The notes under the pieces were generated by a model that ran no database searches, was not told the DNA's origin, and saw only the letters and a list, made by a program, of their open reading frames with translations. From Nipponacmea schrenckii (lineage: Eukaryota; Mollusca; Gastropoda; Lottiidae), in contig CM060202.1 in NCBI GenBank assembly GCA_030562195.1, forward strand, positions 15,624,001 through 15,688,000: a stretch of 64,000 nucleotides of DNA, read 5' to 3'. The translations under genes were made by a program, and so were the position numbers. Positions 36,184-47,599 of this stretch are shown here, piece by piece. How positions within the stretch are numbered: the first letter of the stretch is position 1; every line of letters begins with the position of its first letter.

Positions 36184-36385
36184 TCTTTCAATGGCATTTA
36201 GTAACTGGGTAATAATTAACTCAACACAATTATATGGATAACAATTACTTTAATAAATACCTTGCGACGTTTCGACGAAGGTACTTCCGTCTTTATCATT
36301 GCTTGATAAAGACGGAAGTACCTTCGTCGAAACGTCGCAAGTTATTTATTAAAGTAATTGTTATCCATATAATTGTGTTGAGTTA
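36184..36385. mobile_element. Palindromic retroelement-like insertion with 13-bp target-site duplication
   Basis: The direct repeat ATGTATGTGAATT occurs at 36171-36183 and 36386-36398, just outside this segment. Positions 36216-36386 form an inverted repeat with 83-base arms, one mismatch and the 5-base loop TTGCT. Each arm carries TTGATAAAGACGGAAG followed by a CGAAACGTCGC word. That order resembles hammerhead ribozymes (CTGATGA, stem II, GAAAC), which are known from Penelope-like elements, but here the CTGATGA core is altered. Penelope-like elements commonly leave inverted partial copies with target duplications, so a truncated self-inverted copy of one is the best guess. No protein is encoded. 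Confidence 0.7.
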
Positions 36386-36399
36386 ATGTATGTGAATTG

Positions 36400-39300
36400 T
36401 ATTGTATTTCGGTTATAATAATTATGGCTTAACACAAATACATCCATATTATTTGAATAAAAAAAGCAAGGAAATATCTATTATTAATATATGGAAATGC
36501 AAATGAATATTATGAAGGTTGTGTTCCAAAAACACATGTTTCAGAATATATATTTACTCGCTTAACATACTACATATGTTAAATTCCTTTTCATATTAGC
36601 CGACATTTTTTAATCGATGCCCCCAAGCACGTATTTCTATTCACTAAAGGAATATTCTAAGAAAGGGTTTAAATTATTAATCAAATTTGATAATACTAAC
36701 TGCAATGAAGCTTTAATAAAAAGTGCAGCTTCGCTTTGATAAAATGGGTTACCGAGTACACAAATGTATGACATACAAGGCATCTCAAAATGAAGATTAT
36801 TGTCTCAAACAACATAAGCAAAAAAAAAAAAACTCTTTTGAACTGAAATATTTTGAAGGAATATGTCTAATATTGTATCCACAAAATTACTTATTTTACT
36901 TCGACGTCAACGAATTTCATTTCACTAATAGTTTTCGCAGACACGATATTTTAAATATAAATTTTATTAAAAGCAACAGTTCTTCTATGGCGGTTAGTGT
37001 AATGAAAATGCATGTAATTGCCCCTAATACTATTATATAAAAGTGTCTAAATTTGTCTCTAATCAATCAAAATTCAATAAATCCGTCTCTGTTTTGCTGA
37101 AATTGATCTCGACATTTTCTACCATCTACCAAAGTAGAATATACCAAGAAAATTCACGGGCTCACATTTGCGTCAATCAAATGTTATGCTTTCTTCATAA
37201 TAATTGGTGTTTTAAACTCGTTTTCTCTATGGGTTGTCTCTTCTAACATTCTTAAAGAAAGACCATTCAATTGACAATCAGCTATTACTAGATACGACTA
37301 AGTGCTACTCTTTATGCAACCCTCTCAATTACCAAATATAAACATTTCCTAAATGTCATCGAAGTATCGATTACTTTGGCTGGAACGGTTATCAATTACT
37401 ACCCGGGGCATAAGACGCCCATTATTATTTGTCAGTCATATTGAATGGTACTTGATTAGCACCACGATGGCCTTTTGAAGACTCAATTTAACAACGAGAT
37501 GATTCCCTCCAAAGGAGGTAAAAGTCCTTTCCCCAACTATAGAGGTCAAGGGGGATTACACAAGCAATGTAGAATGGCAACTAAATGAATTTAATCTTTC
37601 CCTTGAATTGTATTGTGGATTGCTTTAAAGTCTAGGTCATAGTATTCCGCTTAATTTCTGGGGCAATGAACATCACGCTATGTGAGCAAGAAACTTTGAA
37701 TGGGGTATATAATTAATGTCAAATGAAGGAAGAATGAATGCTGAAAGCGACTGCCTTCCGATTGACTGGATTAAACTGTCCAATTCAATAGTAAATCAGT
37801 ATCATTATTCTTGGATGCCAAAAAATATAATTCATGATAGCCAATCTAAATCTAATACAACACAAAACAATATTTAAAAATGCAGAATCCATCATCAGAA
37901 AAGGTAAAAGTCAAACACTTTGATATTTTGGAGCGACCTGTTTTCTTTTTGAAATAACTCTGTTTATTTCTCGTCGGTCAGAGAAACACTATATACCAAA
38001 ATATATTGAAACTTATCCGAAAGATTTGACGAAAATATCCTGCCGATAATAGTCTGTTTTAGTGCCAAAAATATTTAAAGGTAAATTATATTTTTTTTTA
38101 GAAATTCAGATTGATCATTTAGCTACTTGCACAATTGCAAACTTCAAAAATATTTTCAGATATTAATTTCGAAGTTTTTGATAATGAATATTTTGCATAC
38201 TGCATCGGACGATATGGTTGGTAATGCTGTTCTTGTTTCAAACCAAAATTGTGAGACACAAGGCACTTAAGGTCCAGTGAAATATAATTTCTACATTTCA
38301 GCAAATCCCAGAAAATCTGATTATTAATGGTCGAATGGAGTTTTAGATTTCAAAGGTTTCATAAATTTTCTTTCAAATTCCCATTAGCACATATTACATA
38401 AAGTGTTTCAGATTAAAAACTCCGTGAAAAAGGGGTCACCGAAGAAGATGAAGAACACAGTAAGACGATCACCCGACCTCAAATGTCATTTCAATCATGG
38501 GTAATGTATAGATTTTTCTATAGATGGTCTAATATAATCGTCGATGTCAGTCAAATGATAAATGATGGACATATATAGATGAAACAAGTGATTCAATAAT
38601 ATATTGGAGCTGACCATTGTAGAGGCTATGATATCAAACTAAGTAATAAGTGTATAAGGAGAAGAAATGAATATTGAGCTCGTTATATAAATAACTCTGA
38701 AATTTCTAGTGGCTTTAGGAGGATTGGTGAGTATGCTTTTGGTCGAGTAAGAAGGCAATGCCAATTAGGATGCTCATGAAAATCATTAGATTTGGTTAAT
38801 AAGACATTCAAAATAGCAACATAATGGGACTTTAATCTCTTGAAATTTCCGTCAGAAAATATTATTGGTAATCAAATTCACTTATTATCTAACTGGAGCT
38901 AAAAATACATGTATACATAAATACATACACTTCTCAACAGCTTTAACATTATTTTTATGCTTCAAGTCCATCATACATCAAAATATGGATTCTCCAGACG
39001 TTTAATACACATAAATGTAGATTATCTTATTTACTGATATAATGGCTATTTAATCACGCATTTAACCAAACGAACTTCCATATTCCAAATTCAATTATAT
39101 ATCAACTTACTCAAGTTTTCACAATAAATTTATTCAGATGACTGGAGAATTAATTGATAATGTAAATTTTGTGGTATAAATAATATCCAATCGTTAAGAC
39201 AATAAATTTATCGTGAAGTACATTATGACAGCTGGTGAATCAATTTCCAATTTGAAAACGACCAAGGAAATAAATGTCTTACTAAATTATTCCCCGTAGA

Positions 39301-40030
39301 AATAGACGTTAGGTACACAAATTCGCTATCTAAAGATAGTTTTCCATCAATAATGTTGAGGTCATTCAGCATATTATCTGGGTTAAGACATATTTGGCTC
39401 CAAGACAAGCAGAGTCTTTAGAATTTTACTATGGTATTGGTTTAAGAATAGTATTATCTATATACATACATATAATGAATATTATCAGCACCCTTAGACA
39501 TGTTTACTCATTTCCAATAGAAACTACTGAATGCTCTATGATGAAATAGTGATTCTCATATTCTCTTCAGATTGAGAATTGCCAAATAAGGCTGGCATTC
39601 GAAGGTTTTTACCCTTTTCATGAGGATTTTCAAGAAGACTCTTTTCCGACATAATAACTCCAGAAAACCAACCCCTGCGATTGCAATATCGTAAATGCGT
39701 ATCATAGGTTAAACCTTAAATGTCTTATAGATCTCATTACTTTGGCAATATTTTAACGATTCTCATAATTTCTCAGATCTGGAACTTTGGCGCGGAAGAC
39801 TTTTCATGAATAAACAGCGAAAGCAAACATGAGGCGGTTTTTCTTAATATATAAAAGGTGACGTATATAATAAAACGTCATACTTAATGAAAATTCATAC
39901 ATAAATATGCGATTTTCTGACTAGCTTCTTAATATATCTAAAGAATCTGTAAACTTGAAGAATATTTGAAATTGCACGTGTTTCTTATGATTGTTCAATA
40001 ATATTTGTCAGTAGGAAATACAGGACAATG
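36400..40030. other. Intergenic, no gene seen
   Basis: AT-rich sequence. Two successive plus-strand frames (36723-37040 and 37043-37246) are Lys/Asn/Phe-rich with no domain, as expected for AT-rich chance frames. Confidence 0.55.
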
Positions 40031-40039
40031 TAAAAGATG

Positions 40040-40693
40040 GGTTCCCTCATTAATTAGAGCCAAAGTAAGCTTACTAATTGATTAATTGGGGTTTCTAATA
40101 AATAATCCATTTATTCTCAAGTTCAAAAGATCTATGTGATCGTAGAAATGCTTGTCGAATCCATTTGACTCTGATCTGCTTTGAAACGCTAAATTAAGAC
40201 TCCATGTTTGTTCACGTGACCAAATGACGTCATATGAATGTAGGTGTATAAGAATTGATTTTGTATTTTATTATTAGTGAGTTAAAACTTATTTAAATTA
40301 ATTCATAATGTTTTTACAAAGTGATATTTAAACGTTTTATTGCCTTTTGCTAGAAATAATAAATGGAATACCAAAATGCCATTGTTGTTGTGGAAATATT
40401 AAGGAATGTGGGCAAGTACGCATGCGTGCATACTTAACAACCACAGCGTCCGGTTATGTACCGAATTAACAGACTGGATGATCAAAAAAAAAAAAAAATC
40501 AACGACATTTGAGACTTGACGTACATACCTATGGCAGTACTCTACCGAGGGAAATCCCGGCATATTTAACCTAATTACGAGTTAATTAAGGACTTACCAT
40601 TTTCCCAGTCATTAGAACACCTCTACTTTCTATTGATATAAGTATTACCGGTCCAATTATGATATATATGTATATATATGAAATAAGGAAACC
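40040..40693 (+). mobile_element. TIR element copy 3 (~654 bp, MITE-like)
   Basis: It begins GGTTCCCTCATTAATT and ends AAATAAGGAAACC. It is collinear with copy 2 and inverted relative to copy 1, with the same CACGTG (40213-40218) and TGACGTCA (40225-40232) pair. A run of A near 40487 replaces a mixed A/G stretch of the other copies. It is followed by a segment shared with the outside of copy 1. Confidence 0.88.
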
Positions 40694-40722
40694 CTTCTTG
40701 AATGACATTGTAACCATTTTGC

Positions 40723-40832
40723 TACATTTTCATTCACCTTTTAAATAATTTTTCTGTCTAGAAATTTCAAACGTATTCAAACCGATACAATAACTCTAGA
40801 GGAGCAAAGGAACAAATACAAGGCATCCGGTA
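40723..40832 (+). repeat. Flanking repeat segment shared (inverted) with 27541-27652
   Basis: About 110 bases matching the reverse complement of the outer flank of TIR element copy 1. Between TIR and shared segment the two loci differ: about 58 bases at copy 1 and about 30 here. The transposable unit may therefore be longer than the TIR-bounded core, or the insertion site itself is a repeat. Confidence 0.88.
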
Positions 40833-40839
40833 AAACCTT

Positions 40840-43800
40840 TCTTCTCTTTGCATTTAAATAAGTAACAGAGTAACATCCGGGATTTAAGGATTAATGATGA
40901 ATAAGAATGGAAAAGAATAATAAACCTTTAAGGTGAGAGTATTTTAGGGCAAGATTCAGACTAAGTAGGTAATCGAAACCAATTCGATGGACTTGTATTG
41001 TTGGTTTGGTAGTATAGACGAAATTCATCCTTTAGGCTTTTAAACGATAATGTCCCAGACGAAAAAGACCAAGAAAGGTTATATTTTCAGTCCATCATAC
41101 AATTCCTGCCAAATAAACTCGGTAGAAATTAGAAATGTTGACAATATTATGATTTCTGTCTATACTAAGTTTAGTTAATCTCAACTTATTTAATTATTAT
41201 CGTAAAAGCCTCTTATTTCTTTTGGCTTTTTATATAAATACTAATTTTAGACATTAAAATCTCCACAAATGTAAATATAAAACTATTTCATCATTCAGTT
41301 GGTATTTTTGTTAAAAATGTTGGGTTCAGGAAACTGTACCAATTACTAAAACCGAACGAAATACAAGAGAATAAATAGTCCAGACAGAAAACGTACAATA
41401 GCTGTATCTACAGTTATTCCATGTGTTAATCCTGTCATATTTTACTAGATATGAATTAAATACCCACACAATGTCTATCCTATAAAATGTTTATGAAGAG
41501 AAAAAATCAGTTCGGTTTCTAGAAAATGTCGAGGATGTTCCTGTTACACTTGTACTTAATCTGTAAAGGACAACTTTATTACGGCCTGTTTGACCTGTAG
41601 TATACTTTGTACTGTGTAAAATAAAGAGCTGACTGGAACTGCTGTAGCGAGAGCAGTAGCGTACTAACCAAACCAGTTCAGTCTTTTGTTAAAGCCACAT
41701 TTTTCTCTTGTGATCTTTAATATGTAGTTTATTGTATTGTTGACCAATGCATGTATATTTTAAAGCCCTATGTCATTGAGTTCCTCGGTATTTGCAATAC
41801 TTCATCACTGTCGACTTCACATAAGGATATTCGTCGTCGTCATAACATTACTATCTAAATTGAAATTTCCGCTACATCCATAAATAAATAATGAAATAAT
41901 CCAAAATCAATTCAGTATAAGTGATGGATTTGTCATGAAAAACCAGACACTGTTTAAATGACAATCAAATATCCACAGATAGCTGAAAGAATTTTCAGAT
42001 GAATAAAGTGAGTCCAAATACTCCCTTATTATTCTTAAAAACATCTCACGATTAATGTATCTGGTTTGCGATAATGGTTTGAGAAAAAGAATACATATTC
42101 CTTGACCCTTGATTAGACGAGCGTATCCCGAATATGGAAATAGCCCATTAGTGGCCATGGTACATTACTTAATCCAGAGTATTCATCGTGCAATACACTG
42201 GGTTTCCGTAGCATAACACCATGCGGTAATTTGTTAGCTATTCCTCATGGTGTACAGGGGATGATTTGTAAGGTACATCATGCGATGAACTGTGAGGACT
42301 TTCTTGTTCGAACAACAGCGTACAGGACCCTAAGAAAAATAAGATATCGGTGGGATTCACTGAAAGAACTCGACTTATATTTTCATGTGTTTCCCCAAAA
42401 AGTGAGAAAGATTATTGTAGATCTTATATGGTATAATTTGAAAAACCGATCTTGGAATAAATATTTTATAAACTAGAACAAGGATGTCTAGTAAGGATAT
42501 TAGTTTTGATTAAATTATCGCAGATATTAATATTTCTTGGTTTATATGTCTCGAGGTACACAAAACAATCTCATTTAGGAACAATCAGCTAGCATCTTGT
42601 CTGCACGCTCCTATCATATCCGCAATAAACGATAAAGATGATCGACTATGACCTTAATCAATCCTTGTCACGAGAATGATTTCCACGTTGAGGTCTACTT
42701 CCAAGTGAACGTTTGTATGTAAGGTTGATATCGCACGTAAGGCATGCGTTATCTCATTTTACAAAGGTAGAAGAATTATTCAGCTTTCCATCATACTTCG
42801 GTTTGGGTTAAAAGGTAGCATTGGAGAGGTTTCAATGATTATTGTAAAAAATTGATATGCTTTTGATTGGAAGGCACCATTCCTAATCGCATCATACCGG
42901 CGACGCAAGCTTACACGTCACGTCACGCAAATTAAAGTGTAGTAATAAATGTAATTGCTTTATAAGAAATATAAAGTAGTTTATAAGTGCATTTGCTGCA
43001 TTAGGATAAATCTAACAATATAGCACAGAAATAAGCATTTACGATTTAAGATAAGTTGTGGATGAGAGTACGCAATGTATCATTACGATTTCAAAGACAA
43101 GCAATCCTCGACAATTATTATTTCATCATAAGTAATAAATAATGAACAAGAAGAAACTATGGTATTCTAAATCTAAAGTAATGTCGTGAGGTGAAATGAT
43201 AAGAGTTGTTAATAATATCATAATTATTATTCATAGAATATCATAGCCTAGCTTAGCGATTCATTATATGCATGATGACACATTGAATACTACGATTACT
43301 ACTATCATCATGTTGTAAAATACTGAGAATGTAAACAACCATATAGTGTGAAAAAGATGACTATAAAAATAGGAAGTTTGTTTCTTTTTCGAGGGATGGG
43401 TTCGCCAATCTGTTTGAATAATCATACTTTAGACTCAGAAACAGGATTTATTTTAGCTAATCAGAAATAATGTTCACAGCTCGTCGTCGACTTAAGCCTC
43501 TTAATCATGTATGTCCATATTATACGCGTTTGAAAGTAATTTGTGAAAAAGTAGAGAAAAAACATTGATACAATTGAAATTAGTACCCTCTTGTTAGGGT
43601 TAGAACAAGTCCATTTCATCATATTGCGTACATACAAAGGTCTTCATGTACCGAGGTCTGATTTGATTGAGCGATTTTATTACGTTCACGGATGCTGTGC
43701 AGATCTTAAAATAGCCAGTATAACGTTAGGATACTCCGAGAAAATGTAGTTTCCGACAGTCATTAGCTGGATTATGCCTTCGCGCATACATAAAGAGTGT

Positions 43801-45755
43801 GTATGTCGGGTACAGCAATCGCGCACGTGCATACGGATAAGTATACGTTTTCGAGTTGCGGACAAAACAAGTCTTGGCTCAATGCGAATTTCGTGTATTT
43901 CTAGTACCTCTGCAAATTATTTATATATATTAAGACTCATAGCAGACCCAAAAGTTGCGAACTTGTTACTTTAATGAGTGAAATCATTAAGTGTGTTTGC
44001 AAAAGTTCTTCACCAACCTTAATCTTGAATGAAAAGCTGCATTTAAGAAATTTTATTGAAGTGCTATAGAACAAAGCTCATCGTCCTCTTGCTGCGGTTG
44101 ATTGACTACAATTCAAATTCAGTGGGTAAAAATGTGTTAAAAGTTGTTTCTTTACAACCAATGATCACGACTATATAAAAAGAGAATCATGCTTCAAATT
44201 TAGATGTCATGACGTCATTCCTAGATTGTGACTATCCTCCAATGAAAACTTTAAAAAAAAAACCTAGGAAGGTTGAAATTAAGTTCTATACAAGGAGAAT
44301 GAAATTGACTGAAGATCTATAGGAAACGAAGTACATCTTAATCGTAACTGCATCCGGTTGTATCCATACGATTGAAGAGTGTGTCATAGCGGAACTCTAT
44401 AAATGAAACCTTACAGTTATTCAATGGTTTCCAATCAACATCTTTCATCAAATCGCGGAATATAAATTGCCCTGCGGTAGTGGTTTGGACGGTTAAGCTC
44501 GTGAAAATCCAGCGATTTGCTCTAATGACATAATTAACGTATTACGATCAAGGTAATTAGACTTCATTAGGACGATATTGATGAAAACATAATAACTATT
44601 TAGGTTCTAAATGGCTATTTCGGGTGATTTCTATCGACCTGAAGTAGGTTCAGATCTGGTTGAGTGTAAGATATAATGTCAGGTTTATGGCAGATAAATA
44701 ACTAGTTTTATTGTCTACTCTTATCCACCACCGTAGGCTTGATAAATTAGAGTTTAAAATGCTGACTGGTAAATGTGAATCATGGAATGTTTCTTTCTAC
44801 GCGTGATGCAAGACGTTATGATTAATCTGTCGTTTAACTCTGGAGACTTAAATTAAAGAGCACTAAGTCTTATAATTGAAATCAGACAGCACAAAACAGG
44901 TTCTCTATATCCTATCTTCAAAATCTTAAGTTCTCTTAATCTGGTACATATGTAAGCATTAGATCAGTCTTTTAATTGAAGAAACATTCTCAAAATTGAT
45001 TTTCGTCAATGCTGAGTTGGATACAAGACAGACAAATAATTTAGAACATGCTAGCGTATTTTATGTTTATTACATTTTGATATAAATAAATGTATCCATT
45101 TTGCATGTTGTATTTCGTTTTTGATGCGTATTTGATTTTCATGTTGTTCATTATAACTTTCTTTTATTTGTATGTTTCTATGTATTTTATTCAAAATATT
45201 TAGTTTTATTTATGTGTTAGGCCCTACATCGTATGAAGTATTTGAACACGCAAGTGAGAGGTGCAGACCGGCGCATGTTAAGAATGTTGTATAATAATAC
45301 ATTTAAGAGTTGATTCCATTTTCAAGATCTCACCCTTCATAGCGTAGACGAAATGCGATTTCCGTAATGTGCCTGTATAATGCATTCAAATAACGGAAGA
45401 TGGAAACTCAAATAAGGAATCATTAAATGATACTTACTATAAAACTGTATGCTGCATGTGTTGAACCGGTCAATATTGCTCCTGAAACATAAATGATAAA
45501 AGATTCAATGCTTTGTCGAGCATAATAATAATGATGGATATTATTCACTCTGAAAGATTTCCACGAGTATTTCATTGTATTGTGAATGGTTTGGATGCAA
45601 TTACTTTAAAAAGAGCGTAAACAGCTATGAATCACGTAACATCAACCATGTAAAAGCAATTTTACTTCACGGAACAGCATCCTTGAAATGGCAGGCATGA
45701 ACAATAGATCTAAGTGTTTATCACGACTGACCTTTCCAGTTCACCCAATATCATA
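40840..45755. other. Intergenic, no gene seen
   Basis: Only short frames. The one at 43774-43974 lies in a somewhat CpG-richer patch and gives a Cys/Arg-rich peptide without a recognisable family. Confidence 0.55.
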
Positions 45756-45759
45756 CCTT

Positions 45760-46070
45760 ATTCAATGTTTTCCCAGCACTGCAAGAACATTATTCAATTT
45801 TTTTTTACACTACAAGAACATTATTTTATGTTTTACTAGCACAACAGAAACTGCAAGAACATTACTCATTGTGTTCCTAACACTACAAGAACTAAAGCTA
45901 CAAGAATGTTACTTAATGTTTCCTAACACTGTAAGAACTAACACTGCAATAACATTACTCATTGTTTCCTAACACTACAAGAACATTACTCAATGTTTTC
46001 GAAACACTACAAGAACATTACTCAATCTTTTCCTAACACTGCAAGAATAATACTCAATGTTTTCTACACA
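45760..46070. repeat. 32-bp tandem repeat, about 9 copies, degenerate
   Basis: A unit close to AACACTACAAGAACATTACT followed by CAATGTTTTCCT recurs with small insertions and deletions. Plus-strand frames at 45688-45972 and 45993-46271 run through it and produce repetitive Thr/Ala/Arg/Leu peptides. These are repeat translations rather than genes. Confidence 0.9.
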
Positions 46071-46079
46071 TTATCAGAG

Positions 46080-47270
46080 TTCATCGTTCATTGGTCAAAT
46101 GTACGTATATGTAGAATACACAACATAAAAGGAGCAAGAGGACTAGGTGCTGTGAAAGTAGGAAATATTTCAATTGTATCGTTAAGCCTGCACTGTAGTC
46201 TGTACCTCCCTTATCCACCCCATATCAGAGAAGGCATATTGTCTGTCATTGTATTCAGATTCGTATCTTAATTTTCAGTGCTTGCATTTTTTTGGGAGTA
46301 AATCTACATGGTCTATTACGATCATAGTAAGTTATTTGTATTCATATCTCATCCAAAAGCCATGATTTGTCAAGAGTGTTCAAATGCCTTAACAGACCTA
46401 TCTTAGTCAAATTAAGTTAATAGAAATCAGTTAAATAAGTTAGGAATGCCATCTCGAATTATTCCATGATGTCTTCAGGGAAAAGTTGTTTTGACCTGCA
46501 CATAGATCAATCGTAGCTAATTCTTCCACAGATATATGGCATATTTATACTTTTCATCAAAAACAAGATTCATATCTTTTTCCTCCAAACGAATTTAACT
46601 TCCAATTTCCTTTCAAGTCTTTCGTGTTTTAAAAATCTAATTCAATTCCATTAGACGCTCTGGATAATCGCAAGTCAGAAAAACCTGAACCCATTTAAAT
46701 GCGGTAAATAAAAAGTTAATTCAATTGCATTCGACTTTCCTGAACACACGCAAAAAGGGATCATCGTTTCTTCGTTCACCCGAGGCGATTCCATTTGTCC
46801 AATTACATTAAATAACGATTAAAGCTCAAGCCAGATCATAACTGAATCACAACTGCATTACTACAATTGAATCTGACACTAAATGTAGGCAATTTCATGC
46901 AATTGCATACTCTGTTGTGATTTTCTATTACCCTTTGCACCTTAATGGCACCTAGAAGAAGAATAAATGAATTAAAGCGATAAACACAGTGTTTTGTTTA
47001 AAAAAAACCTGCTCCGGTAAAAAGAGCGGTAGCAATCTCTGTCATATTATGGTGCTAGACGGTGTAAGAAAATATTAATCATTTTATGGAAATTTGATTG
47101 TGCCATTTTAGTTTACAGAATATGCTGACTGTTGATGTACAATTTCTTTGAATCTTTCACAGCTTTCGGCATTTGGTTTCACGTTTTATTCCAATAATAT
47201 TTTGCCTCATTCAATTACAGTTCTGTTTATGATTCGACTCCAATATTCACAAATACATGATAGGAAATAG
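46080..47270. other. Intergenic, no gene seen
   Basis: No exon, array or transposon end was recognised between the 32-bp array and the hAT-like element. Confidence 0.6.
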
Positions 47271-47278
47271 GTGTACAG

Positions 47279-47585
47279 CAGTGTTTCTCAACCTTTTTAT
47301 GAGTTTCCCCCCTTTGGCGAAATTTGTCGTTACTCGTCGTTACTCCCCACCCCTCTCCCATTGGGCGGTTTAGTGACCACAGTGGGCGAGCTCCACAGGC
47401 TCGAAGCCACTGGAGGAGGGTCTAGGGAGCGTTCTTCTCCTAGGGAAATTTTGAAATTAGAATCGATTTCCATGCATCTGAGACCATTCAGGGCAACCAT
47501 CTCCTTTAAATTACACCCCCTCCTCCAATTCCCCCTTACTTTTCAAATTCCCCTGGGGGTCTATGGACCCAATTGAGAATCACAG
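47279..47585 (+). mobile_element. hAT-like MITE (307 bp)
   Basis: The left end CAGTGTTTCTCAACC and the right end TTGAGAATCACAG are inverted repeats matching at 11 of 13 positions (CAGTGTTTCTCAA against CTGTGATTCTCAA). This is the common terminus of hAT-family non-autonomous elements. The element is flanked by 8-base target-site duplications, GTGTACAG (47271-47278) and GTGTACAA (47586-47593), with one mismatch. The interior is C-rich compared with its surroundings and contains GGGGGTCTATGGACCC near the right end, typical of such elements. It has no transposase. The open frame spanning it is incidental. Confidence 0.9.
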
Positions 47586-47599
47586 GTGTACAAGAAACT

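Noticed and set aside
36723..37246. Two successive frames of 105 and 67 codons that could look like a small operon
   Set aside because: This is animal DNA, the peptides have AT-rich chance composition, and no domain or conserved motif is seen.
45688..46271. Two plus-strand frames of 92-94 codons
   Set aside because: They run through the 32-bp tandem repeat. The peptide repetition reflects the DNA repeat, and no start context or domain is visible.
47271..47576. 101-codon plus-strand frame
   Set aside because: It lies almost entirely inside the hAT-like MITE, and its start is in the target-site duplication.
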